Shown here piece after piece: positions 33,541-43,781 of a DNA stretch of 64,000 nt; positions within the stretch are counted from its first letter, which is position 1, and each line of letters opens with the position of its first letter. The notes beneath the pieces are model-generated. The model made no database searches and had not been told where the DNA came from. It saw only the letters and a list, made by a program, of their open reading frames with translations. The stretch is from assembly GCA_037974965.1 (NCBI GenBank), contig JBBPFI010000008.1, positions 1,364,001-1,428,000 on the forward strand, given 5' to 3'. This DNA is from Dacryopinax spathularia (Eukaryota; Basidiomycota; Dacrymycetes; Dacrymycetales; Dacrymycetaceae). The position numbers were made by a program, and so were the translations under genes.

Positions 33541-34224
33541 ATGCCGGAGCCAGCAGTCTTTATCGTCGTTGCGATCCTGGCAGTAGTGTGCGCTGCCATA
33601 CCCTTCCGTACGTCCCTTCCTCCCGTCCCTCACTGGACCATACACCCCCTTCCTCTCTTGTATACCCCCCGTTCGCCCCGACTGACGGTCTCCGCAGTAT
33701 ACTGGCACATCAAATCCCGCCGCGCGCGCTCCTACGCCGATTCCACCCCACCAACAACCACCTCGACGCCCACCATGCGCGGACTAGAAGCAGCAGTCCT
33801 CCGAGGGCCCGACAAAGACCCGCCTGGGATACGAGTACCGGGAGCAGCCGGTATGGTGGGTGTGCGCTCTGTACCTTCGGATGGCGCAGCGCTGCCTGGC
33901 ATGGGGAGGAGAACGGACTCTACAAGCGGGCTGAGCGGGACGACCTACGTTCCTTCGACCTCATCGCCACGTCCGTCGACGTCGACTACGAGGCAGTACC
34001 CGTCTCGTCCCGCGAGTGCGGTACTTCCACCACAGGCATCAACATCACGCCCTCGAAGAGGTGTCCAGCAAGGGTTGGGTCGAGCAGGCGGGGTTCACCC
34101 CGCTGACGTGCATAGGTCGCGGACAGCTGCAGGGGCGGGCATGGGGCAGAGAGGGGAGCTTGAGGCGCCGCCTGCGTATGAGGAGGTCGTGGATGAGGGA
34201 GGCGAGATACTAGGCGGGGGATAA
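33541..34224 (+). CDS. Single-pass membrane protein with C-terminal PPxY motif
   Basis: A protein of about 197-227 residues and unknown function. It opens MPEPAVFIVVAILAVVCAAIPF, one membrane segment right at the N-terminus, followed by YWHIKSRRAR. A long Ser/Thr/Pro/Arg-rich tail ends with EAPPAYEEVVDEGGEI. The PPAY motif is the kind recognised by the WW domains of Rsp5/NEDD4 ubiquitin ligases, so an adaptor that recruits the ligase to a membrane is a reasonable inference. A 90-nt stopless intron (33608-33697) probably separates IPF from the YWHIK segment. No neighbour suggests a pathway. Confidence 0.65.
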   Translation: MPEPAVFIVVAILAVVCAAIPFRTSLPPVPHWTIHPLPLLYTPRSPRLTVSAVYWHIKSRRARSYADSTPPTTTSTPTMRGLEAAVLRGPDKDPPGIRVPGAAGMVGVRSVPSDGAALPGMGRRTDSTSGLSGTTYVPSTSSPRPSTSTTRQYPSRPASAVLPPQASTSRPRRGVQQGLGRAGGVHPADVHRSRTAAGAGMGQRGELEAPPAYEEVVDEGGEILGGG

Positions 34225-35378
34225 GCGATGGGACGTGTCCGGCTCCAAGTTGAGGGGAAGTCGGAGGAGGAGTGCGCAGAGATATAGAAAAGATGCGCAT
34301 ATATGCGTCTCGAGGAACGGCAAAAGTCGCGCAGGACATTACGCCAAGAGACGCGGGGTGAGCTTGGCGCGGCTCTTGGCGTTTCTCGCCTGCTTCCCCT
34401 TCCCGTCGCGGATTTCGCGCGGTGTGGTCATTCATCACGTTGACGCTCTACTACTCCTGTTTGTCTTTTTGTTTAGGTCTGATGATGTTGTTCCCCATGA
34501 TGTTTTTATTGCGATTGACTTGTATTTGTCATGAAATGATGTGGTGACGTGATACTGGCGTGTTTGACTCCTGCCTTAGACAACTTAGTCAAATGAGAAT
34601 GAATGAGCGAACGTCTCGTTTCCTCGAGTTGATCCGGTAGTTTCGGATACTTAGCGCCGTATTGTAGACGGACATTCACTCGTCTTGGTAGAAATAGTGT
34701 GTTATGATTCTACGAGTGAGTCAGGCCAGCGCTACATGACATTCGTGCTGCCTTGTAGGTTCTCTTCTCCGTTAATGCAGCCCTTGCAGCTGCACAAGAG
34801 AGCCGTTTACCTCCGAGGGCTAACGACCATCGTGCCGCCCTCCAACGAGCTGAACAAAGGGGCTGTGTCGTCGTGTCGCCGCAGCGAAGACCCATCCCAG
34901 CGGCGCTAACCGTCCTGGCCTCCTATGCCCGCTCTGGCTCCGTCCAACTCGCTCATTACAGTCTGCTCATTGTCCGCGCCTGCTCTGCGTCTCTCCAATG
35001 GCTCTGAACTGGCTCAAAGGCAGCCTCTTTGCATAATTAAGGAGGGACGCACAAAACCTCTGACGTGTCTCACCACGTTCGGCGATCGCTGGCCGCTCAT
35101 GCGGATGAGAGAGGAAAGAGTATTAGAGCAATGAGCGAAGGAAGAGCCAGCATGGTCCTTCCCTTGGGCCAAACCCCGTACGCCCGCGACGTACAGGACT
35201 ACTGCTGGCCTCGGACTGGCTTGACTTCGACCTTGAGGCTCGTATTGCTGGCTCCTTGGTTCGGGGTACTTAAACCTTGCTATCTCGCTGGTCTTCCTTC
35301 ATATTCTTGCATCACTTCACACTCTGCGACAGCCTCTTTACACTGCCCGACGACCTGGAACGCCCAGAACTAGGACTC
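34225..35378. other. Intergenic with repeat copy B
   Basis: This contains the second copy of the dispersed repeat (34276-34451) and the promoter of the next gene. Other frames are short. No RNA gene was recognised. Confidence 0.55.
34276..34451. repeat. Dispersed repeat, copy B
   Basis: The partner of 32219-32390. It includes a palindromic GATGCGCATATATGCGTC at its left side, which echoes the hairpin arms at 31.6 kb. Confidence 0.6.
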
Positions 35379-36194
35379 ATGCCCAAGATGCCTGTTTGGA
35401 AGTTGCACCGCAAAAGACGGTTCGACCTCCTTCCTGAACCTAGCCCGCCTCCTTTTGCCCATCCTTCGTCCACAACTTTGGAGAAGAAGCACGCGCATCC
35501 CCTTCCCAGGCCGGCATCTCCTTCTACCCGGGCAAAGCTGTCCAAACCTGCCGCGCCTGTTGGACCGGGGACGCTCTACTGGCGTCGTCGGGCACGGAGA
35601 GCTGCACTGGCAAAGCAGGCCGACATTCGCTCTCCCTCGCCTTCCTCTTCGCCGCCGCGCCTACCAGAATTGCCGCCCTCCCCGGAGCTGTCCGACTGCG
35701 ACCTCTTCTGCCCTCCCCCAAGCGCACGCCGCACCTACCGAGCTCGCTTCATCGACCTCGACGAGCTCTTTTCTCAATTCCCCACTCCGTCCTCCCGAGC
35801 CGCGGAAGGTGCCGCCTCATGGTTCCGTTTCCAAGCCCAGCTCGCCGCCCAAACCCTCATCCTCGACCTCTCCATATGGGTGCGGCACGACTGCACCGCC
35901 GCGGAACACGCGGCTCGGATGTGGCGAGAAGATCTTCAGCGCTGGGTGGACGGGTTCGAAGAGTGGGAACTGGGTGGAGAGATGTATTGGGAGGTTGTGA
36001 GGGTTGCGGGGGAGCTGCCCAGGGTGAGGCGGTGTCCGGGGGAGGGGAATAGGGGAAAGTTGTGTCCAAATGATGTCGATCCGACCGAGGGGAGTGGGAG
36101 TGGGAGCGAGAGGGGGAGCAGTAGGAGCTCGGAGGAGGAGGACTTGCTGGAGACGCCGCCGTTCACACTATATCCGGGCTCTGGGTCGGATTGA
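35379..36194 (+). CDS. Hypothetical Pro/Ser-rich protein
   Basis: A single-exon protein of about 271 residues that I do not recognise. The first ATG gives MPKMPVWKLHRKRRFDLLPE, a basic start. A Pro/Ser/Arg-rich, probably disordered part follows to about residue 115. The middle has a more ordered stretch, TYRARFIDLDELFSQFP and ASWFRFQAQLAAQTLILDLSIWVRHD, then AARMWREDLQRWVDGFEEWE, which look like amphipathic helices. The end is Gly/Ser/Glu-rich with SSEEEDLLETPPF. The open frame extends upstream to 35277 only without an ATG. Confidence 0.55.
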   Translation: MPKMPVWKLHRKRRFDLLPEPSPPPFAHPSSTTLEKKHAHPLPRPASPSTRAKLSKPAAPVGPGTLYWRRRARRAALAKQADIRSPSPSSSPPRLPELPPSPELSDCDLFCPPPSARRTYRARFIDLDELFSQFPTPSSRAAEGAASWFRFQAQLAAQTLILDLSIWVRHDCTAAEHAARMWREDLQRWVDGFEEWELGGEMYWEVVRVAGELPRVRRCPGEGNRGKLCPNDVDPTEGSGSGSERGSSRSSEEEDLLETPPFTLYPGSGSD

Positions 36195-36484
36195 CACGAA
36201 TATCTTACGCATACATACTTCTTTGTTTAATCGCCCTTGTTGTTCAGCGATCTTGTCGTCTTTGTATATCTTGTAGGGTGTTTAATTTCTTGCATGTTCC
36301 TCTAGCAAGTCAAGCCGATCCTACGCAAAGCACGAATAATATGCGCGTGTTGCAGCAGCGGACACGACTGGACTACTAACGCGTCTTGTAATGTTTGGTC
36401 AAGAGGGTTACGTAAGCAACATTCCTGTCTGTCGGCGTCAGGGTTTTGCGCCGTGTCGTGACTGCAACCATATGCCTCAAAACC

Positions 36485-37412
36485 ATGTCCTCCTCCTCCG
36501 CCTCAACCTCCTCCAGCCCCGCCTCGCCCTCATCATCATCAGCATCTCATGACCCCCTATCATCAAAGGACCAAACAGCCTTCGAACGCTGGCGTCGGTC
36601 CGCCGCCTGGATCACAGGTATCGGCCTCAGCCCGGAAGACGCAGCTGCCAGGGAGGAGGAGATGCTCATGAAGAAACGGGCTTACGAGTGGGATCAGTGC
36701 GAGAGGTGGAAACAAGAGTTGATGTGGAATAGTGCGCTCCCTTCCCTTTCTTTCCTCGGCCTGGTACACGGCCGGACTTTGGAAGTTGGCTTGGCGCGGT
36801 GTTGTGCTCACGCGTACGCAGGCCCAGCAATAGTATTCATGCGGAAACACATGGCCCTCCTTGGCCACCCCGTCCCCCCCGAACAACTCCTCTGCGAGCC
36901 TTGCGAGGCTCTTTCCCGCTCTGGAGGGACGGGACCAGATGGGAGCATCATTATCTGTCAGGATAAGGTGCTCGAGAAGCAGAAGATGGAGGATACGATC
37001 ATGCATGAGCTTGTGCATGCTTATGATCGGGTTAAGTTCAATTTGGACTGGTCGAACTGTAGGCATCATGCGTGTACTGAGGTGCGCTGCTTGTCCTCCG
37101 TCCTGAACAACCAGTGCGGATGCTGACCCACTCCTCCCAGATCCGAGCCAACAACCTCTCCGGCGACTGCAAATGGAACCGAGAAATAATGCGCGGTTTC
37201 TTCTCTTTTACAAAACAGCACCAAGCCTGCGTCCGCCGACGCGCGTTTCAAAGTCTCATGCAGAACCCGTGTTGTGCTGATCCGGACGTCGCGCAGAAGG
37301 CGATCGATGAGGTTTTCGAGAGCTGTATTAAGGATACGAGGCCGTTTGATGAGGTGCGGGTGATTCGGTCCTTGTTTGGGGTACCTTCTGACGTCCGTTA
37401 CAGGTCTTCTAG
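36485..37412 (+). CDS. ATP23: Mitochondrial inner-membrane metalloprotease Atp23
   Basis: A zinc metallopeptidase of the intermembrane space that processes Atp6 and helps assemble ATP synthase. A Ser-rich N-terminus leads to AFERWRRSAAWITGIGLSPED. An intron joins LMWNS to PAIVFMRKHMALLGHPV. CEPCEALSRSG precedes IIICQDKVLEKQKMEDTIMHELVHAYDR, which carries the HEXXH catalytic site. NCRHHACTE is followed after an intron by IRANNLSGDCKWNREIMRG, the family motif. The last exon closes RPFDEVF with TAG at 37410-37412, as in relatives that end RPFDEIY. Paired Cys are kept. The start at 36485 gives MSSSSASTSSS. Confidence 0.9.
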
Positions 37413-38359
37413 ATGGGTTGGGTTTGTAACCGTAGAGCCATTGGATATCCTGCTATCGTGCATAGAGGAGGAAAAGATGGCGCGTCATGTTCATTATATT
37501 ATACGCGCAACGCCACTTGGACTTATTGCATACCGTCATCAATCCTCCTTGCTGCTGGTCCAAACAGGTATCGCTACGTCCCGTACGATCCTCGTGCCCA
37601 CCAAGGGGACAAACGGACCTGGGCGCCAACAACCGAACCCCCCCTCCGGATCCCCACCTTTCCGGTTTTCCAGCTGCACGAGGCCTACCATCACTAGCGC
37701 AGCCTCACCTCTCTTCCTTCCCAAAAGCGCAGGGGTACCTCCCCGCCCCATCACAGAGATTAGATGACCTCCCCTCCTCTCCTGCGCCAACGACTCGAGC
37801 ACCGCACCCAGCGAATCGGCATCGCGTCTAACAGAACTGCGGGCCACGTGACTCGGAAGTGCTTGGCCGTGCGGAGCGGAGAAACGCAGTGAAGTCCCTT
37901 ACGCCTTGACTGAGAGACGGCTTGCAAGGCGCGGCGATGTATCACCTTCCAGAAGCGTAGGTTGGACAAACATGACACTTAATATCGATAGTATCCATGG
38001 ATCCACTGCAAAAAAAGAAACAACAGGCAGGGCGCAGCAAGTCAACTAGGTACCGCAGCATATTGTCGTGAGAAAAAGAGTCAGCTAGTATTAGTCTCAT
38101 CCACATGCTGCGAGCACTGCAAAAGGCGTAGCACGACGACCCTGTCTCCCGACGTGTTCATTGAGGTTAGACATGACAAGCCGCAAGGGTTATAAGCCCG
38201 CTATTCTTGGCGGGATGGATGTCAGAAACAACTTGACAGCCTTCCCGCCTACTCCCAAGACCAGAAGTCGACACATCTACCTGCTTAACCTCTTACCTCG
38301 CTGTCCTCAGCTTTGATTGACTGGACGTACTCACCGAACTACACACAACACCATAAACG
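37413..38359. other. Intergenic, no gene supported
   Basis: This lies downstream of ATP23 and upstream of the monooxygenase. Overlapping frames at 37413-37847 lack motifs and start codons in good context. Confidence 0.55.
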
Positions 38360-39658
38360 ATGACCTCCAAACCGCAGCATGTCATTATCATCGGTGCAGG
38401 CCTGGGCGGTACGGCCCTCTCCATTGGCCTCGCCCTACAAGGCATCAAATCCACGCTCTACGAAGTCCGTCCCACGCGAGGCACGATCGGCGGCGCGGTC
38501 CAACTCGCCCCCAACGCCCTGCGCATCCTCGACCGCCTAGGCGTCTACAGCACAATCCAGTCGCAAGGCTTCAACTTTGACAAAATACGGTTCATATCCG
38601 AAAAGGGATCTGTAATAGGCGACTTCTACTCGGGCGGGAAGGAGAGATATGGCTATCAAGCGCTGAGGATCAAGCGTGAGCTTCTGCTCAAGGCCCTACA
38701 TGAGCGAGCGCAGGAACTGGGAGTGAGGATCGAATTTGGGAAGAAATGCGTCTCTGTCTCTGAGCATGAGGAGGGCGCGACGGTTCAGTTCGCCGATGGC
38801 ACCAGCGCTACGGGCGATTTGGTAGTCGGGTTCGACGGGATTCATTCCCTCGTCCGGCCACACGTCACTGGCCCCTCCACGATTCCGAGATATACGGGGT
38901 TCACAGCAGTCGGCTTCGCTGCCCCTAAGAGCGCAATCCGCTTCCCCAGCTCGCAGTACGAGATGCCATGCATGATCACTGGCCGGAAGGGGAACTTCGG
39001 GATGATGCCCCGTGATCATGAGGGGGAGGAGGTGGGCTGTTTCTCGACGTGTGAGATGAAGGAGGATTTGGGCAGGGAGGGGTGGGCGAGGTGGGCGAAG
39101 GAGGAAGCGCTGCCGTGGGTTAGGAAGGTGCATCAGGATTGGGATGATGTGAGTCCCGCTCCATCCCCTGATGTGAGTTATGATGGCTGATGAGGTTATG
39201 ATGGATCGATGTAGCCGGTCAAGAGCATGCTCGCCGCCCTCGACCCCTCCGACATCCACATCTGGCCCACCTACGAGCTTCCACCCGCCCCGCGCTGGCA
39301 CACCGCCCGCGTAATAATAGCAGGCGACGCAGTGCACGCCATGTCTCCCCACGCCGGGCAAGGAGCAGCCCAAGCATTCGAAGACGGTGCTCTCCTCTCC
39401 CGAGCTCTCTCCCTCCTCTCCTCTTCCTATCCCCTAGCCCGAGCGCTGGATAATTGGGAGAAAAGGAGAAGAGAGAGGTTTGAGATTGTGCTGGGCTTTA
39501 CCAAGCGTAGCAGTTCTACGAGGAGGCAGACGAGTGCGTTGGGGGAGGTGGTGAAGGAATGGGGGCTGTGGGCGTTTTTCTTGATGAAAGGGCGTGAGAG
39601 TTCGGGTGTCTTGAATGATTATGATGTCGAGAAGGTGGATTTGATGGGGGAGGCTTAG
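38360..39658 (+). CDS. FAD-dependent monooxygenase, salicylate-hydroxylase-like
   Basis: A flavoprotein aromatic hydroxylase-type enzyme using NAD(P)H and oxygen. The N-terminal dinucleotide fold is VIIIGAGLGGTALSIGLALQGI. The family motif that contacts both FAD and NAD(P)H appears as GDLVVGFDGIHSLVR (DG motif), and the second FAD motif is RVIIAGDAVHAMSPHAGQGAAQAFEDG (GD motif). One intron, from about 39149 to 39214, separates QDWDD from PVKSMLAALD; its in-frame stop shows that it must be removed. Length is about 410 residues, normal for the group. The substrate is not predictable; fungal relatives hydroxylate salicylate, kynurenine-like or polyketide rings. Confidence 0.85.
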
Positions 39659-40147
39659 ACTTGGAACCTCCCTTTGCCTTCGCCGTCCTTACTTTTGCCA
39701 TGGGTTCAGTGGCTTTCTTGTGATGATCAGCTTGACAAGACTGTTATGTATTCATTGATCTCTGCTTATATAGTTAATCGGATTCGGATCTCTTCCTGTT
39801 CCTGGATGGTCGCCTGATCAAACTACATTTTCAGGCTTTGTATGCGCGAGCAGCGCACAGGTTCCATTCCCCATCAGCGAACCGATACCAACTAATGACC
39901 TTGACGGTCGTGTTGTACAATAAAACAGAGAGCGCTCTGGCTCCATACATTTGGAGAGGTACGGTAATGCTGTTGTTACACGATATAAGAGAGACGACGA
40001 CATGATACGGCGTATGTATTTTTATCAAGTTTTTCATATTTCTGAAGAGGAAGAAAACGATAACCGGGACATGAAAGGAAATGGAAGAAAGGAGCTCGGA
40101 ATCGGCATATATGCGCCTCATGGCGCTCGAATCCCAAACGTCGTTGC
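39659..40147. other. 3'-to-3' spacer
   Basis: A spacer between the converging monooxygenase and zinc-finger genes. A GGCATATATGCGCC near 40103 repeats the hairpin-arm sequence of the 31.6-kb region. No gene was seen. Confidence 0.5.
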
Positions 40148-41242
40148 TTAGAGGCGCAGGCCTCTCATTCCACTAACGAATGCCTCCATCGCATCCGTAA
40201 CATCGGCGAACTTTCTCACGCCGCATTTGCCGCTCTCGATATGCTGGCAGAGCGCACTGAGGGTGACAAGATGTTCGGCGCATTGGAGGTTCGGGCATTT
40301 GTAGAACATGTCTTCCGGCTTGATGTGTGTGGAGGAGTTGAGGTGCTGGTTCAGCCGCTGCACTTCCTCGAAGGTCTTGTGGCAAATGTAGCATTCGAAT
40401 TCCGTACCGTTGAATGCATTCTCGGCGTCCACGATGCAAAGCGTCGTTTCGCGCGGCATGCGAGTGCCAGTCGGGCCATGAAGCAAACGAGTCGGGTCGA
40501 CGATAAGATCTTTGGTGTCCTCTTGCGCGATATACCGATCAATGAGTTGTCGAGTTATCCGACTCGAGCACCAACCGCTCTCGAGGTGCTGTACTACGGC
40601 GGCAGGGGAAATGAACTTGAGACGACATTTTCTCATAGGACATTTGAAGGTCGCCCTGACATGCTTCTTCGAGCGCAAGTGCTGTCAATGAGAAACTCCG
40701 TGAGGCGGTGATAGGGCAGGTTTCGTAACTGGACCCACCGTATCCAGATTTGAGGCACTGAGGAACTCCTGTTTGCAGCCATCACAGAAGTAGTGCACAT
40801 CGCTGCCGCGGTAGTGATCAAACAAGGCCTGACGGGTGCGGAATGCGAGCCTGTCGCATTTGGCGCAAACGTAGTGCGATTTCTTGTAGTGATCAAAGGC
40901 GTCGTCAAAGCGCTCCATATGAACCTGACACCACTTGCATGACTCTTTTGGTCCTTCTGATATGTGCATACTGTTCTTTCTGAGAGATAGCGATTTGCGT
41001 GAGTACGGATGAGCGGATAAGTTGTCGCACTTGTCAGGCGCAGAGTGAAGGTCGACAAGTGGGCGCAGGCGGTAGACAGAGAGCTCTGGGTTATCTTGCG
41101 CGGCCGAACTGACATGTGCGGAGCCGGGTGAAACACGAGGTGCGGGGGTATTGGGAAGAACCGACTGAACCGAATATAGAACTGTGCCCTGAGCAGATGC
41201 GTTCATGTCGCCGATATCCAAGTTCACTGACGAGACCAGCAT
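40148..41242 (-). CDS. C2H2 zinc-finger protein
   Basis: A probable nucleic-acid-binding protein of about 345 residues with scattered C2H2-like fingers. The first ATG at 41242 gives MLVSSVNLDIGDMNASAQG. After a Ser-rich start come CKWCQVHMERFDDAFDHYKKSH, CAKCDRLAFRTRQALFDHYRGSDVH and FCDGCKQEFLSASNLDTHLRSKKH, the last joined over a 58-nt intron. Further fingers are CPMRKCRLKFISPAAVVQHLESGWC, CYICHKTFEEVQRLNQHLNSSTH and CPNLQCAEHLVTLSALCQHIESGKC. Several fingers have longer loops than classical ones, and two end in C rather than the second H. This arrangement occurs in fungal proteins annotated only as C2H2 type. The target is unknown. Confidence 0.78.
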
Positions 41243-42374
41243 GGAGGAGCTGCATCCTTCACTCAGCCGACTGCCCGAAGAAGACAACGCCGATCAGAAG
41301 ACAAGCGAGACACACTGGACGACACGCTTTCTGCGCTGGTGCTAGGCCCAGCAAGTACGTGACGGGCGATCTATTGGCGAGCCCTCATCTCCCGGATAGA
41401 GGCGAGATATGGTCTTGCATAACACGATCGCCAGAGGACGAGAATCCTGTACGCCAGAGTGCGAGGCTGCCGAAGGCAAAATCGAACAGAGGCATCCAGC
41501 CGATCTATACCAAAGCGGGAGATTTGGTATAGATCCTAGGCGAATCGAGCCGGAAAATGTTTTATAACCGAAGCTGCTTTGTACAGAATTCCGTATGCCG
41601 AAGTGCAAGATCGCCGTAGGCGACCTCGAACAAGAGCATCCAGAGCGGGGAGAAAAAGCAGAGTTTCAGAGTAGCTCTAGCTTGACCCGATCGTCTTTGA
41701 GCCACAGTCCGCTTCCGTTTGCCAAGCCACGCATAATCACATTGTCAGCAAAACATGGCTATACTTACTCAGAGGTTCGTCGGGATGAGAGGTCCATTCT
41801 GGCAAACGATGCCGAGGTTTTGGCCGATAGCGGTCGCAGGGTCGCATTTGACTCGCTGATCGAACATACCAAATGGCGGTTGCGGCGACATGCGGATGTT
41901 GGAGAACGAGACGTTCGAGTACGAACCCGCCTAACGGGTTGTCAGCTAAAACATTCGAACTGACGCAAATGCAACATACGGCCAGGTCAATGATGACCGA
42001 CTCTAGGGACGTGACGTTCGCTTCTTGATGAGGTCACACCAGCTCCTTTGCTGTGGGCCAGCCTTGCGGCTTTTTTGCTGTTCGGTCTAGCCATATCCGA
42101 TGGACGGTATCACCACCGGACTTCACATTTCCTATTGTCCAAGTCTTGCGCGAGCACCCCTGAAGCCGTTTCCGGAGCATTTTACCGGTATCCTTCTCAA
42201 CTCGTCTTCTCTGTATCGCCGCCATGCACATTTCCTACGACTTGCTATGCTATGGCGATGGCCGGGCTGGTGAGGCTGCACAATGAGGTACATAAAGCCT
42301 GCACGAGACGTACGTTGTCAGACCATCAGAGTGGTCCATTCGTCGCTGGAATCTGCAATTTCGCTTCACGAAAC
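41243..42374. other. Intergenic with a perfect hairpin
   Basis: The promoter region of the zinc-finger gene and upstream flank of the decayed alcohol dehydrogenase. It contains the 34-nt hairpin at 41502-41535. It also has a faint local duplication: GCCGAAG/GCAAGATCG and CGAACA.GAG/GGCATCCAG words near 41456-41500 and 41597-41645. Frames up to about 120-150 codons lack motifs. Confidence 0.5.
41502..41535. repeat. Perfect 13-bp inverted repeat, 8-nt loop
   Basis: GATCTATACCAAA (41502-41514) is mirrored exactly by 41523-41535 around GCGGGAGA. No T run follows, so it does not look like a simple terminator. Confidence 0.8.
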
Positions 42375-43357
42375 ATGGGCGCACCTCTGTCTGCCGAGTT
42401 CAAGGGAATTGGAGTGAGCGAGGAGTCCAGAGTGTGGGTAAGTACTTTACCACCATTTGCTCGAGGCAGCGGCCTGCTGACGAGGAAGGTAGAATGACTT
42501 CCAGGTGATCCCCTTCGCCCCCAAAACGTGGTCAGAGGACGACGTAGAAATCTCAATTAGCCACTGCGGGATCTGCGGCTCTGACGTCCACAGTAAGGGA
42601 TATTCTTCCCTCAATGAGTCAGAAGCTGAATCCCTCGTCAGCTTTGACTGGAGGGTGGGGACGGGTCCAGCCACCTCTCATTGTCGGCCATGAGATCATC
42701 GGTGTCGCTACCAAGGTCGGCGCCAATGTCAAGGGTATCAAGGTTGGCGACAGAGTCGGCGTGGGCGCTGCAGTGCAGTGTTGTCATCACTGTAGCATGT
42801 GCGAAGGTGTTGAGCAATACTGCTCTGATGCTATCTGGACCTTCGTACGTCCCTGCCTTTCTGCTCTCGACCGTCACCTTCACTGTCCCCGCAGAACAGG
42901 TACTACCCAGATGGAATCAAGACCATGGGCGGATTCTCGACCGCCATCCGAGCGAATCAGCAATTCGTCTTCCCCATTCCTGACGCCATCGACGCGGCCG
43001 ACGCGGCCAGCATGATGTGCGGTGGCCTGACGGTCTTTGCGCCGCTGAAGCGGTACGGCGCTGGGCCAGGCAAGAAAGTTGGTGTCATTGGTATCGGCGG
43101 TCTCGGGCACTACGCCATCCTCTTCGCCAAAGCCATGGGGTGCGAGGTGACCGCCTTCTCCCACTCGCCAAACAAGAGGAAGACGTGAAGAAGATGGGGG
43201 CGGACAACTTCGTCGTCAGCACCTCCGGATTCAGAAGATGCCGATGAGCCGGGCGGCCGAAGCGGTGGAGCTCATGAAAGCCGGCAAGGCGCGGTATCGG
43301 ATCATCCTGGAGCAGGATCTGGAGAATAAGCCGGTAGTCGCAAATAAAGGTGTCTAG
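42375..43357 (+). pseudogene. Zinc alcohol dehydrogenase, decayed (copy 2)
   Basis: This is a broken member of the alcohol dehydrogenase family, closest by eye to copy 3. The first two thirds look intact: MGAPLSAEFKGIGVSEES, SHCGICGSDVHT, IVGHEIIGVATKVG, the structural zinc site CCHHCSMCEGVEQYC, YYPDGIKTMGGFSTAIRAN and GVIGIGGLGHYAILFA, over three normal introns. After FSHSPNK one base is missing, which breaks the frame at GAAGACGTGAAG. The words KKMGADNFVV then run directly into QKMPMSRAAEAVELMKAG. Against copy 3 about 88 codons are gone, taking most of the second half of the Rossmann domain. The C-terminus (KARYRIILEQDLENKP) is still readable up to TAG at 43355-43357. A working enzyme is unlikely. 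Confidence 0.82.
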
Positions 43358-43781
43358 ATCATACGCGAGCATGGGGTAGCGGGGTTGGATGGTTGCGCAG
43401 GGAGGAAGGGGAGGGAACGCGGGTGAGAGAGGTGGGGTCTGGTGGCGCGACAGGAGGAGAAGAGGAAGGAGGAGACGCGAGAGGGGATGGAGGGATGAGA
43501 GAGGGCATTAGTGAAAGGCATAGTGGGTAACGGGGTACGAGGCATGAGGCGAGGTCCAGGGGAAGAGAGATGCTCTCCTTCCCCTTGCTCGAGGTGGTCA
43601 TCGTGGACGGGCTGCAAGGAAGAACGGGGGACGACGGCGCGAGACGGCTTCTGGGGGGAGGCGTTGGTTGAACTGGAATGAAACGCAAGTGGATCGGGTT
43701 GATGGGACCACATTGGCTGATAGAATAATATGCTGTAAACGAAAGAACAACGTTGGGTATGCTAGTTACAAAACACGACTT
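43358..43781. other. 3'-to-3' spacer
   Basis: A purine-rich region (GGGAGG and GAGGAG words) between the decayed dehydrogenase and the coatomer gene. No gene was seen. Confidence 0.6.
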
